Notes: generated by a model from the letters alone, not told the origin. A DNA stretch of 64,000 bases from Venturia oleaginea (GCA_013176395.1 JABMLP010000010.1:992001-1056000); one strand, 5' to 3'; positions 37,789 to 49,148 are shown, counted from the stretch's first letter. Made by a program: numbers and translations.

Positions 37789-38657
37789 TGATTTCAACTG
37801 GTTCCTTCTCCCTGTCTTTCCTTGCAGCAGAACGTGATTGCACCTGGTGTCGGAGTTGACGATACTTAGTTTTGATGATACCCATTTTGCTGCTTCTTTA
37901 GTACACATTTAGGATGGAAGGTTCAGTGCGTATTTGTAGTAGAACTCTGTTTAAGCATGTCTTGTCATCTGCTTCACTCGTTGCGAAACTCGATATGATT
38001 TGAATTGGGATTGATGCTATGATCTACCTAGCCGCGAGTCGTCCTGAAACTTGTACGAACGGGAAGAGGAATTTGCCAGACGCAGCGTGGTACACTCGAC
38101 CTCTCTTGTTCCTTGGCCGCTATGACGTGGAGTGAGGATAAGGTTAACAAATCCGGAGATGCAGGTAGCTTGAGGCCGCACACTAGGCTGATGACTGACC
38201 AACGCAGGACGCAGCACCTATTGAGTTACATTGCCGAATAGCCTAGCACCTAAAATTTGGAGGCAGATATTTCGTCCGCGAAAATTGACCGAATTGTAAG
38301 CTGCAAGATCACGATTTTTGTTTGGAGGTTGTATTCTGCGTGCTGCAGCCACATGCTCATGAAGTCAATTTTTGAGGCAGAGGAGTGCTTTTTCCTTGTG
38401 CCTCGGGAGACATACTGAAACGGGCTGATATCTATCCGTCCCCGAATCGCCTGTCTCGAACCATCCAGAATCCAGATAACCGATGTGGATCGGGTGGAGA
38501 TTATGCCATGTGGAGGTTTTATATATACGCTGGACCTTGGAGGGCGATTGAATAACAGCATCAACGACAACATGTTTTCGACATCTGCACAATTATCGAA
38601 TTTCCTCACAGATATTTTTGAAACTTGGCATTCGAGCGAATAGCGAACTTCAGAACA
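37789..38657. other. Spacer between GPC1 and the oxidoreductase gene
   Basis: This holds the GPC1 3' flank and the promoter of the next gene. No gene seen; the open frames at 38250-38756 (minus) look like chance. Confidence 0.4.
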
Positions 38658-40261
38658 ATGACGATGTCTCCTCTTAGCGAACCAGTGACTCTGCCGAGAA
38701 GCGGTCTCGTTTTGAAAAATCGGCTTGTGAAGGTGCGTACTGTCTTTACCTTTCACAGTGGGATGTTTATTTCATTCATGCCGCTTTCTCTCCATTCGAG
38801 AGATGAACTTCTGTACAAGAAAACGAATTCGAAATTGATGTCGCCACATTTCCGACGAATTTTGAAGATCAAGTCGTCAGAAATGTAGCAACATCGGATC
38901 TCGAATTGGAAAGATCAATGGGATTTCAGTGATGAGATGAGAAGGCCATGAATAGACGTCCCACCTGTGTTTCCTCAATTGAAGATATAAAGTAACTAAT
39001 ACCCACCCCATAGGCAGCCCTAGCAGAATCAATGTCCAAAAACTCGCAACCAAACGCGAAATTTGAATGCGCCTACGCGCAATGGGGTGCCGGCGGCTGG
39101 GGCGCCATCCTAACCGGCAACGTAATGATAGATCCCCGTTATAAAGGCGACGCTGGCGATCTAGCCATTGAGTCCGACCCTGCCCAACGCCCGATCGAGC
39201 TTTGGAAAGCCTACGCCAATGCGATTCAGAAAGAGGGTACGCCGGCAATTGTGCAATTGAATCATCCCGGACGACAGAGTCCACTAGGCGCAGGGAGCAG
39301 GGGCTTTTGGGATAAGAGTATTGCCCCCTCCGCTGTGGGATTGAATATCGGAGATAACATGGTGGCGAGAATGGCTAGCGGTTTGCTTTTCGGGACGCCT
39401 CGAGAGATGTCAATACAGGATATCAACGATGTGAAGAGGAGATTCGTCGAGGCTGCCAAGTTTGTGAGTGAAGTTGGGTTCAAGGGGATTGAGTTGCATG
39501 CCGCGCATGGGTATTTACTTGCTCAATTTTTGTCGCCGAGGTCGAATCTGAGGACAGATGGGTATGGAGGGAGTGCTGCGCAGAGAGCTAGGATTGTGGT
39601 TGAGATTTTGAGGGAGATTCGGGAGGCGGTACCCGAGGGGTTTGTGGTGGCTATTAAGCTTAATTCGGCGGATCATCAGCGGGGGGCTAAGTTAGATGAG
39701 GTGATAGAGCAGATTACGCTCATCGTGGAGGCTGGTATTGATTTAATTGAGATCAGTGGTGGTTCTTATGAAGATCCCCAGGTATGTCCAAGTCTTCTTT
39801 CCATACTCAAAAGGTTCGATATTGAAAATTGTCGCAAACGCTGACGTCCACAGATGATGCAAGCAAGAGGCGGAGCCCCAAAATCTTCCGCCCGCGAAGC
39901 ATTCTTCCTCGACTTCGCCCACGAAATACGGTCCCAATTCCCATCGGTAGTGCTCATGCTCACAGGCGGCTTCCGCTCACGCACAGGCATGGAATCTGCT
40001 CTCGCCGAGAATGCTTGCGACATCATTGGTCTCGGGAGACCTGCTGCTATCAATCCACACTTCCCACAGGACGTGCTGTTGAACAAGACAGTCTCCGATG
40101 GACAAGCTACTATGCAGCTCGATCCCGTTCCAATGGATTGGTTGATGAGCTGGGTTCCGATCAAGGTCCTCGGTGCCGGACAAGAGACGATTTACTACGC
40201 TGGCCAGATCCACAGGATTGCCAAAGGTCTTGCCACGTTTGCACCACAAGCTCGGTTGTGA
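38658..40261 (+). CDS. NADH:flavin oxidoreductase / old yellow enzyme family protein
   Basis: A cytosolic FMN enzyme of the OYE superfamily that typically reduces activated C=C bonds of enones. Three exons, 38658-38732, 39014-39781 and 39854-40261, give 416 residues. The first intron (281 bases) is long. The sequence has the TIM-barrel order: LKNRLVKAALAESMS (strand 1), GVMIDPR-like NVMIDPRYKGD, IVQLNHPGRQSP, then GFKGIELHAAHGYLLAQFLSP with the paired histidines that bind substrate. RSNLRTDGYGGS, AIKLNSADHQRG, LIEISGGSYEDPQ, LMLTGGFRSRTGM and DIIGLGRPAAINPH (FMN phosphate site) follow. It resembles the bacterial-type (YqjM-like) fungal branch. The substrate cannot be told from sequence; no biosynthetic cluster partner is visible. 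Confidence 0.9.
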
Positions 40262-40852
40262 TGGAAGCTCGTGTAGGATCATGGCGTGTAGAGATTGAGC
40301 TTGGGGTCCTTGAGGTTGCGTATTGGTTGACCATTGGACTTTGTACAGTACCTTGTAGCTAGAGTTTCTTGTCAGTTCTTGAGCGATGATTCTGCATGTA
40401 ATAGAGATAGATGCATACCGGACTACGGATAGATCAGATCTGACTGCTGATCTCGAATTGCTTGTGACAGTACGCCAGCGGATTCACAACCTTCTCAAAC
40501 ATCTCTGCTTTCTTTGCCTCGTCTAGACCATCTATCACACCAAACTGCGATAGACACCACGGCAATATTTGAAATACTGCAGAGATCACCACCACAAACT
40601 TGGAGCTGACTCTTTCGAACGCCCACCACCCATTCAACCCAAAGAAACTGCTCCCGAACAACTCCGGAGGACCGTTTTCTCCGTAGAGTACGAAGGAAAA
40701 GCTGCCACGATCATGTCTAAGATAAGACCATATTCATTGTCTTGACGGATACTAGTAATGGGGACGAGGAGAGAAAGGCAAGGCCATAAGTGATCTGGCC
40801 TTTCAATTAGGACGGGCCAGCAAGTACCCTTGCATTTACAAATGACTCTACC
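40262..40852. other. Left border of the accessory island
   Basis: No intact gene. A 75-codon minus-strand frame (40434-40661, with GVIDGLDEAKKAEMFEKVV) has protein-like composition and may be an exon fragment of a lost gene, but I do not recognise it. Confidence 0.35.
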
Positions 40853-42682
40853 TTGATGCCTAGCAAACTCGATTCCGCAGAGCAAGCTATGGATGATAGC
40901 CGATCTGAATTTTCGGACGTCACATCGATGGCAGACGATATCAGCGGCAATCAATTGTATGTGATAGACATCGAAAAGGCCTCACAGAGCATTTACCCCT
41001 TCGAATGCTCTTACTGTTTCTCACTGGTCAGACTTCGACGCCAACGCCCTTGGAAGAAACATGTGTTCCATGATCTCAAGCCTTTATGTCTGTACATGCG
41101 CGGGTTGCGATGTGAAGATGTTCAGCGATCGACATGCTTGGTTCACCCACTAACTCGAAACGCATCGAATCGAATACCATTGCCTCTTCTGTACCTCACT
41201 ATCTTTTACATCAGTCTCGTCTTTTGAGGGACATCTGCTGGCCAGACACGCCGACAAAGTTACAGGGGCTCAATTGCCAGCGATCATCAACGTCAGTAAA
41301 CGACCACTTACTCGAATACCGGCAACAGATTGCCCCTGCTGTGACGAGTGGGATGAATCACTCCGAGTCGCCAATCCCCAGGTAGCAGGAGAAGTTCTGA
41401 ATGTCAGCACCACTCAATTCCGCCACCATCTAGCTAACCATCTAGAGCAGCTAGCTTTGTTCAGTCTTCCGAGGAATTTGGATGCGGAGGATATCGCAGA
41501 GGTAGATTCCAGGGGTACGAACGCTGCCAGAGCAGAATCGGCTGGAGACACTTCTAGAGGCCGAAGCTGATGTCAACGCTCAATCTGGTGAATTCAATAG
41601 CATCAGGCCACTATACCTAGCGGCTTCGAAAGGACACGGCCATGTTGCTCAGGTCCTTCTCGATTATGGTGCTGAAATTGATGCACCGGTGGGTAAGGAC
41701 TCGCCTGAAACACCTTTAACAATTGCAGCAGCCGAAGGTTGGGAAGTGATCTCTTCACAGCTGGTGCAAGCTTCGCGCAAAGTGGGGCGGGCACAAAGGC
41801 ACTCCATAAAGCAGCCTATGGTGATGATCTGGGAGTGATGCGTATTCTGGTCGATAGTGGCGCCGACGTCAACTCGCGCAGTCTAGATAAAGGATCTACC
41901 CCCACTGCATACTGCAACGAGAGCAAAGAGAATCGGTGCTGTCAATTTTTGCCTCAAGGAGAAAGCGGACATGCACAAGGACAAAGACGGAAACACAGCC
42001 CTACATGTCGCGGCAGCCAACGGATGCCTACCCATCAGTAAGATCCTTCGAGCCGCCAGAGCGGACAGGTCCCCTGGAATCTCGACTCCGAAACGCCACT
42101 GGATGTTGCAACACGGTGTGGGCACGTGGATATGGTTCGATATCTTCTCGATGAATCATTGGCCTCAAACCTCAACCCTCTCTTCAGCTCTTCCCTCCTG
42201 GAAACGGCAATCAAGCATGAACATCGAGAAATAGTGAAGCTCGTCCTTGACACGCTTGCTAGGACTAATCGAGAAACCAGCGCATGGCGAAAGTCGCAAG
42301 CTATCTTTGTCGCAGCTTCTGCGGGGAAGAAAGACATGCTGCATCTCTTGACATCGAACGGATTCAATACTGACGAGGAGAACGAGCTCAATGAGACTCC
42401 ACTCCAAACTGCAGCATCGAAGGGAAAGATACACGCCGTACAGCTACTTCTGGATGCAGGCGCTGACATAGACCTTGCCACTCCACGAGGAACAGCCCTC
42501 TATTATGCTGCGTCAGCTGGAGATACAGAGATATTCTCTTATCTGCTCACCAAAGGGGCGAGTGTGGATCTTAATGCGATGAGAACTGCCGCCGACAAGC
42601 CAACTATTCTCTCTTTACTACAATGGCGAGATCCAACACGATCTGAAGGTTCCGAGAAAGGTAAGTCGAAAAAAATTCGCTG
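40853..42682 (+). pseudogene. Decayed C2H2-type (AcuF-like) zinc-finger plus ankyrin-repeat gene
   Basis: The first part (40853-41570) is the fungal zinc-finger module often found upstream of ankyrin or NACHT regions. It reads FECSYCFSLVR, then after a frame change CTCAGCDVKMFSDRHAWFTH, a TAA near 41147, then EYHCLFC, PATDCPCCDEW and FRHHLANHLEQLALFSLPR. From about 41560 come ankyrin repeats split over at least three frames. These are LYLAASKGHGHVAQVLLDYG, LHKAAYGDDLGVMRILVDSG, TALHVAAANGCLPISKIL, ETPLQTAASKGKIHAVQLLL and TALYYAASAGDTEIFSYLLT. An intact gene of this type would encode an incompatibility- or immunity-like protein (inference). The longest surviving frame (42126-42800) may still be transcribed. 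The gene cannot make a continuous product as read. Confidence 0.75.
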
Positions 42683-42911
42683 TGCGTATACTTCAATTGC
42701 CATGTCTGTAGACAATTTTCTGAGTAACCTCAAGTCTACTTTCTCCAGTGTTCGGCAGTATCGATGGACTCCCTCTCTAAAGCGAGAAAAAATCCTATAA
42801 TGGCATCTCGAACCCGAATGAAACCTGAAGCTAATTGCGTGTTCAGCCCCGCCTTCATCATCGGCACACAGAACGACTTGGATCTGGAAAACACAGGAGA
42901 CAGCCTTCGCA

Positions 42912-44419
42912 GTGGCTGACATCATAGCAAATAACAATGAGGCTCTCACGGCTCCTCTTACAACTCAAATCATGTGCCGAAAACTCAAGCATTGGGCATT
43001 TCACGTTCAGCTGCAGACAATTTCGTTGACATCTGTGCTTAACGTATTCGATCACCCAACCGGTCAGATCACCCAACCGGTCAAAATTTCTTGGCACGAC
43101 CATCTTATATTACGAATCTTCAATTTCATCGCTATTAACAATAGATTCTAAGTCCGTCGTGCTGCTATCTGATTCAGAAGATATCTCGATATCTTTTTTA
43201 CAAGTTCGCGCATTATGCCCAGTTGCGCCGCAGTTCCCACAGCGCCGTTGAGTTGGTCGGGCTGTTTCTTGATCACCACTACCACGAGCCTTCTTCGATC
43301 CCTGAGGCGCTACAGACGCCTCCGCAGCTACCTGCGCTGCTGCAGTCTCATACTCTATAGTACATATCTGCCACCTCACACAGCCGGGGCGCAAATCCTC
43401 GCGAATCGAGGTCGAGGATATATCGGACAAGCGTTTGCTCTTCGGTAAGGGTAAGTTTCCGACCGTTTGGTGGTCTTTCGAGGATAAATGGAACTCCTCT
43501 GACGCGATCGGAGAGGGTTTGTTGTTTAACGTTGAAGGCGCTCGCAGCAGCCCGTTGGCTTCGGAGTTGGCCGGTATTCAAAGCTTGGATTGCAAGCTGA
43601 ATTCTCCCTTCGTGTTGGAGTAGTAACTTATTACGTTGTTGAGACATAGTAGAATAAGAAGAGTAGTTGGGGTCTTGGCAAATTTTGACCGGTTGGGTGA
43701 TCGAATACGTTATGGGAAATTGCGGTCTTCCCATGAGGAGAGAGCTTATTTCTGAATGCTTATGCTACGCTTTGACTCGGTTGACTTATGACGAGAACTA
43801 CTTTGAGGAGGTCAGAAGAGCTGTTGTAGGCATGATCAGCGAATGGCTTGACCGTCCAGATCTTTTCGTCAATCTTGAGGGCCCTGTAGCGACAGAGCTT
43901 GACTTGAAAAATCTGCAGAATGCACTGGACATAATCTTGTCGAACGACCCCAGTGAGTTGCCAGGAGCCCAGGGACGCGTGGAAACGTCTCAAGCTGCTA
44001 CTTTGTTCGATCTGCCAATTGGAACTGAACCTTTTACCATTTCAAAAGTTGCGAATGGCAATTTGATGGCTATATTACAAGTGAGTGGTCGACGAGTTGC
44101 CCTCTGCCCGCCACCTATCGACGAAGAAAGTCTCGAGCACGCCAACTACTGCGAGATATGTATGCGGAGCTACACAGCCGGCGAGGCAGTGCTCGAACTC
44201 AGCGAGTGCAGTCATCTGTTCCACAAAATTTGCTTTCTACACTCACCCAAAAGTCAGCCCGGTCGCTGCCTTTCGTGCGCTCTGGTTTCGGCAACCAAAC
44301 ATAAGGCAGTTGCTGTGCAGGAAAACCGTTGTCTACTGCGCGTGTTGTATCGCACGTGGAAGATCCATTCTCTAATTGGTCGGATTCTGGAAGACACCCA
44401 GTCGTCTTCGACCAACTGA
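42912..44419 (+). pseudogene. RING-finger gene interrupted by a pogo-type element
   Basis: An open frame starting about 42912 runs into the element at 43042. The frame after the element (43713-44419) is the continuation: removing the element and one TA joins ...ISLTSVL directly to MGNCGLPMRRELISEC without a frame change. The downstream part carries a RING-like zinc module, CEICMRSYTAGEAVLEL followed by CSHLFHKICFLH and CLSC, consistent with a C3H2C3/C3HC4 ubiquitin-ligase finger. Upstream is a helical region (YALTRLTYDENYFEEVRRAV). The element introduces stops, so the reading frame is broken unless the insertion is spliced out. It lies between the ankyrin relic and the kinase relic and may once have been part of the same gene. 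Confidence 0.65.
43042..43710 (-). mobile_element. 669-bp non-autonomous Fot1/pogo-type element, copy 2 (family A)
   Basis: Same size and structure as the copy at 1552-2220. The inverted ends ACGTATTCGATCACCC are exact at both sides here, with TA target duplications at 43040-43041 and 43711-43712. On the minus strand, a frame starting at the ATG in MSQQRNKLLL encodes the Psq HTH (SQRAAASAFNVKQQTLSDR) and part of the CENP-B HTH, ending after CEVADMYYRV. An overlapping frame (43430-43110) encodes a complete CCHC knuckle, CGNCGATGHNARTC, followed by an acidic Ser/Glu tail. The two are in different frames, so the internal deletion that removed the DDE region also shifted the frame. The left end has the inner motif twice with 17-bp spacing. 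Confidence 0.9.
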
Positions 44420-44431
44420 CAGATCCAGAAT

Positions 44432-45489
44432 TGCCAACTCGGGAAAGCACCATCTATCATGGAGGCCGATTCCGTTTCCACCCTGTTCGTTGGAAATCTT
44501 ATGTTCTGACTCGCAAGACCGTCATTCTCGACGATAATTAGAGGCGGAAAAATGCGTTCAGGGAGATTGAATGCTTGGATTTGATGATGCATAGCCATAT
44601 CGTGCAGGTTGTGGGATCCTATTCTCTCGGATATTGGTTTTCCATACTGTGTTATCCAGGTACTGAATGGACTTTGCATCAATTCCTGAGCCATGAGCGC
44701 GACTCCATCCGAGGGCAGTAAGGTGACAAAACGAGCCATCGCGCGTTTTTTCACATGCCTCATATCAGCGCTGGGCTACATTCACGAAGCAAGATTGCGG
44801 CATCAAAATCTCAGACCACGTACCATACTTGTGGCCAGAAGCACGAGTCACCAAGAGCGCTACAAAGTCTACCTTACCGGATTTGAATTCGTGCACACTC
44901 CGCACCGCCCTCCCTCGTTATCCTCGGATGTCGATGATGCTGACAACGAGACGGACGCTATTGTGCAGGGTACCCGCTCTCCATCTGAGAAGGGAAGTAC
45001 GTGCCAGTAGAACAATTTAAAAGCAGGTCAGCCGACATATTCTCGCTAGGTTGCGTCTACCTGGAAATGATGGCTGTCATCTCGGCTGCTCCGAAAGCAC
45101 GAGAATGTTTTCAAAACATCCTCAACAGCAAGGCTCGTGACCTTAGCAAAGGCTCTCTTGCGTGTCGAGAACATATCAACGTAATCCGGACATAGCTCGA
45201 GACCTTCTCGACAGATGCTCGGGTTGGTATTGGCGATGCGACAGGTTTGGAGACGAATTCGCGCATGGAAACAACTTTGAAAGGTCTGACGAGCTCTATG
45301 ATCGACGAGGATCCGGTAGCAAGACCGACTGCGAGTGCCATTCTTCACGGATTTGGTGGAGAGCACAATTGTTGTAGACGAGGCAGAGATGAGTTTGAGC
45401 CGGATTGGTTTGGTGCGAAGAGGGCTTTGACAGATCAAGTCTTGTTAGAGGTGGAAGGATCTGTCAACAGCTTCAAGGAAACAATCTAG
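44432..45489 (+). pseudogene. Protein-kinase-like relic
   Basis: Pieces of a kinase fold appear in order but with stops between them. First is RESTIYHGGRFRF (glycine-loop/beta region). After a stop come NAFREIECLDLMMHSHIVQV (helix C with its Glu) and TEWTLHQFLSHERD (hinge/helix D). After another stop come LGYIHEARLRHQNLRPRTIL (catalytic loop, with HQN where HRD is expected) and VYLTGFEFV (GFE where DFG is expected). VPVEQFKSRSADIFSLGCVYLEMM (helix F) and DEDPVARPTASAIL (the R of the C-lobe) follow. The loss of HRD and DFG residues together with the stops indicates a dead pseudokinase or a decayed gene. It follows the RING relic closely on the same strand, so both may derive from one larger gene. 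Confidence 0.65.
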
Positions 45490-46725
45490 TACCGAAGTCA
45501 CCTTTACAATCTTGGGATGTTTCCCTAATTCGGGTTTTCGATATGAAGTCGTGCCACCACGGTTTCTCGACGTGCCAGAACTGTACTGACTTTGACCTTA
45601 GGTTTTGCTTCTACTTTCGGGATACTTCACAACATCACCCTCGATATCAAAATTATAGAAGCAAAAAAGAAACTCAATGCTTCCAATGCCGTGAATTGAA
45701 CACGGGTCTACCCGGACCTTGCTCTGTCAATTGAGAGCGGGTAATCATAACCACTGAAAACGTTAGGGATCTACTCTATGCCTAGTGGATGATGGAATAT
45801 ACCTAGACCATATCGGATTTTTGCTGGCTATGAAGATAGTTGCATTGACGCATGAAGAGAAGACCAGAGAAGAAGTGGCTACGGATTAGCTCAGTACAGT
45901 TACTCCTTTTCGACACGGCAAAGGCATGATCACGGAAGACTATCAGACACGCTGACAAGACCAAAATGGATTGATCGAACCAATCCCACACAAGAATTCC
46001 AAGGTAAGAGAACGAGACCGATTACTTCGCCCCCCGCCTTCTCAATACCAAGACTGAATAGACCATCCCACTCTCCATCTCGCAAACCCCACTATGCCTT
46101 ACAAGTATCACAATTGCTAAGTTTACATCCGTCGAAAATGTAGTGTGGGATGTTCGCCTCGCTACCCCATGGTTTGATATTGGATGAATAGCACCATGCG
46201 AGACATGGTCCTAATTTGTCTATTACTTCATTAGTACATTGCGCTACGAAAAGTGGTTGGAACTGTTTTACCATTCTTAACTGGACTACATACTGCCATG
46301 ACGGATGTGGATAGGAGGGACAGAAAGGGGAAGATGGTCGAGATTTTCATCGTTGTTGATGGAGGGTGATTTGGCGGATAAACGTGAGGCTTTAGATGTT
46401 AGTAGGATCGATCATGAAGCAGACAGCGACCATCGACTCTTTTTGTTAAAGGAAATGCACTATTTCAAGCCCCACAGGAACCGACCGGTACTTCTGTGAC
46501 AAACAAGCAAATAGTGAGAGGACATCTGTCCGATAAAAAAGTAATGAGGAAAGCAATTTCGTTGCGATGCGAACCGAAAAGGGGGGAACAGGAATTAAAT
46601 AAGTCACAATTCTAGGGCGCGAATAGCGAATCGCTGGAAAAAAATGCATCCAAGATTGGCACAAACAGCCCCGGTCATAACGCCACGATTCACGGTTCTC
46701 AGGCATCAACGTAGCAATCATTGGC
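45490..46725. other. Gene-free part of the accessory island
   Basis: No protein-coding gene seen. It contains the tRNA-like sequence at 45682-45769 and otherwise AT-rich, unremarkable sequence up to the mariner terminal repeat. Confidence 0.4.
45682..45769 (-). tRNA. tRNA-Glu(CTC)-like gene or pseudogene with intron
   Basis: On the minus strand a D-arm-like AGTGGTTATGAT is followed by an anticodon stem ACCCG/CGGGT. This closes a loop that contains CT-CTC-A plus about 16 extra bases that look like a tRNA intron. The T-arm CCGTG-TTCAATT-CACGG is perfect and carries a good internal B box. A TTTTTT run lies about 13 bases past the 3' end, as expected for RNA polymerase III termination. Against it, the acceptor halves (TCCCTAA and CATTGGA) pair at only the first three positions, so it is probably a degenerate copy. 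A covariance-model search would settle the identity. Confidence 0.4.
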
Positions 46726-46958
46726 TACTGTGGTCTGTTGGATAACAAATGATAGTGGATCTCCCTTATCCGATCCATGATTCACAGCAAAAACACCCTT
46801 ACGAAGATCTAGCTGCTACTGTGGTAGCCGGCCGATATATTGTTAGTACGCCACCACCAGCCAGAGGGCTTACAATTTTAGCGCATATCATGCTGCCAAT
46901 GAGCCCCCTCGCCTGTATACTTAATAATATGTTGTTACTGTATTTTATACTCTACCAA

Positions 46959-48084
46959 ACGTGTTTCACCACTCACTTGGCCACCCCACTCACTTGGCCA
47001 CCCCAACCACTAAATCTCAAGTCATCGTCCGATAAACCTCCCACCAATACAGCTTTTATTAAAATAATTCTAACAATATATTCCTTACGTATTTGGGCAT
47101 CGATTAATCTTATGACCTTGAATACCGCAGCCACTACATGTTGGTAATGCTCGCTGTCGTACGACGACTTCCTGATCTTGAACACTATCTCTAGAGCTAT
47201 TTTCGCATCCCTCGACCAAGAACTGACCCTGTTGAGCTTGTAAAACGCCTCCATATGCAATATATCGTCTAAGATACTGTTGCTTCTGTTTTCGTCGTTG
47301 GTTCTCTGTACGAAGCTTCCTATTCTCTTCTGCAAGTATTACTGCTGAATTCATTGTGACTTGATATCCTTTGATGAGTTGACCAATTGCTTGACTACTT
47401 GGGCTCTGAGATTGGCGATGAAGAAGATTTCGGACGAGCTGAGCCTGCTGCTCAAGCTGAGCTATCGTACGAGGAGTTTCTGACGTCCACTGTGGCGCTA
47501 CTCCATGGGGTGTACCTGGTGGTGAGGGCGTCTTTTCAACACGCTGAAACCACGCATTGATTGTCGCTGGATCTTCGCATTTTGCACGCTGTGAATGGAA
47601 TTTACGATTCCACTTCGTACAAAGCTCCGGCTGAGCGTTGATGAAGCGGGATACCCAGTTCTTCCCGACTAATGACGGTGGAGGATTCGTACCGCGTTTT
47701 TCGAGTAAAGCGTTTGCCATTCGTCGTACGTCGATAATTTGGGGCGGAAATCCTCGTCGATCAAGGTCTAGGATCCACTGAACTAGAGTCTGCTCTTCAT
47801 GTATTTGTAACTTTCTCTTTTGGTGGTTAGATTCGCTTCGTGGTTTACCACCTTGAAGACGAGACTGAAGTGTAGATCGAGGAATATCGTACGACGCTGA
47901 GATTTGACGTTGACTTAAATTTGGATTCGTTTGAAAGCTCTGCTTCGCAAGAAGTAATCTAGCCTCTTTGCAAGCCGATCCGGGGGTTGGTGTTGACATT
48001 ATCGCGATAATTGTACGAAGGGATTAGACTTTTTTGGTTGGGTGGCCAAGTGAGTGGGGTGGCCAAGTGAATGGTGAAACACGT
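46959..48084 (-). mobile_element. 1.1-kb pogo-type deletion derivative (family B) inside the mariner element
   Basis: The inverted ends read ACGTGTTTCACCAYTCACTTGG and continue with GCCACCCC. Both ends carry the block CACTTGGCCACCCC twice, 17 bp apart (46974 and 46991 on the left, and the complement on the right). The right flank is TA; the left flank reads AA, so one target base has changed or the junction is off by one. The element codes on the minus strand for the 304-residue protein described separately. It lies in the mariner leader, upstream of the transposase start at 48128. Confidence 0.82.
47085..47999 (-). CDS. Catalytic-core-deleted pogo transposase (DNA-binding ends only)
   Basis: An uninterrupted frame of 304 residues. 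Residues about 15-60 are a Psq-type HTH (LSQRQISASYDIPRSTLQSR). Residues about 70-150 are a CENP-B/Tc5-type HTH (TLVQWILDLDRRGFPP, GKNWVSRFINAQPEL, KWNRKFHSQRAKCEDP, INAWFQRV). In full-length relatives a DDE domain of about 200 residues follows directly. Here the sequence jumps to the region after it: TIAQLEQQAQLVRNLLHR, a coiled-coil stretch (ILAEENRKLRTENQRRKQKQ), and an intact CCHC knuckle CSGCGIQGHKINRC. The jump keeps the reading frame. The protein could therefore bind transposon ends without cutting and might act as a repressor or a domesticated DNA-binding protein (inference). Confidence 0.8.
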   Translation of the reverse strand: MSTPTPGSACKEARLLLAKQSFQTNPNLSQRQISASYDIPRSTLQSRLQGGKPRSESNHQKRKLQIHEEQTLVQWILDLDRRGFPPQIIDVRRMANALLEKRGTNPPPSLVGKNWVSRFINAQPELCTKWNRKFHSQRAKCEDPATINAWFQRVEKTPSPPGTPHGVAPQWTSETPRTIAQLEQQAQLVRNLLHRQSQSPSSQAIGQLIKGYQVTMNSAVILAEENRKLRTENQRRKQKQQYLRRYIAYGGVLQAQQGQFLVEGCENSSRDSVQDQEVVVRQRALPTCSGCGIQGHKINRCPNT

Positions 48085-49148
48085 TACGTGTTCCTAAAGG
48101 CATACCTGGCTTGTGTATACCACCAAAATGCCCCCTGTACGCCAAAAACAACCAGATCTTTCACGCGATGAGCGTTTACAAGTCAGAACCCTCCGAGATA
48201 TTGGCTGGACTTACGAGCACATCGCCAACCAGCTCAAAGTCACGCAGAGGCAGGTCCAGAATACGTGCCAAGCCGAACAAACTACGCCAAAGAAACGGAA
48301 AGGCCGAGATCCTTCTCTCTCAGAGGAGCAGATTGAGGAGCTTATCACCTTTATTCGCTACTCACGAACAAATCGGTTGATGTCCTACCTCCACCTCGCT
48401 ACTGGTCCCTTTGCGTCTTAGGAAGTAGGAGAGTATGCTATACGAAATGCCCTCCGAAAGCATGGCTTTAAATGATAGGTTGCTCGAGCAAAACCTCCTC
48501 TCTCAGAACGAAATAAAGCAATACGCCTTGAATAGGCTCTCGCACACGTCAATTGGACTCAAGAGCAATGGAATACTATCTTATGGACTGATGAGACTTG
48601 GGTGACAGGAGGGAGGCATCGCAAGCAATGGGTTACTCGGCAATCTGGTGAAGAGCTAGATAATACTTGTGTAGTTGATAAGATCCGGAAGCGGCGTGGT
48701 TGGATGTTCTAGGGCTGTTTTAGCGGTACCCAAAAGGGGCCTTGTCTCTTCTGGGAGAAAGATTGGGGTTCAATTAACCAGCGCTCATACTGTGATCGTA
48801 CGGTACCTGTTGTTGATGGATGGCTACGGATAAATCCAGGTCTCCAGCTTATGCAGGATGGTGCTCCTGGGCATGCTGCTAGCGAGACTTTTCAGGAGCT
48901 TAGAGAGCGAGGGATTACACCAATCTTCTGGCCTGCATACTCTCCAGATTTGAACCCAATTGAGGCAGTATGGAATCTAACGAAGGACTATGTTGAAAAT
49001 AAGTGGGGTGATAAACAGCTTTCTTATAACCAGCTTTGGATAGCAGTGAAGGAGGCATGGGAGGCAACAACAGAACTGCAACTCCAAGATTTTGTAGCTA
49101 GTATGAGTACACGAGGTCAAGATGTAATCAATGCCCAGGGTGGGCATA

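Noticed and set aside
40434..40661. Minus-strand 75-codon frame with an ordered C-terminal helix
   Set aside because: It may be an exon fragment, but the sequence upstream does not continue in any single frame to a recognisable protein.
43042..43075. Possible CENP-B box (also 17 bp) in the family A terminal repeat
   Set aside because: The conserved positions of the box do not match. The equal length is noted only as coincidence.
46959..48084. Family B coding frame as a normal full-length transposase
   Set aside because: The DDE motifs present in the family C protein (FDETGF, LDGHGSH, PLDVG) are all missing and the protein is about 250 residues short.
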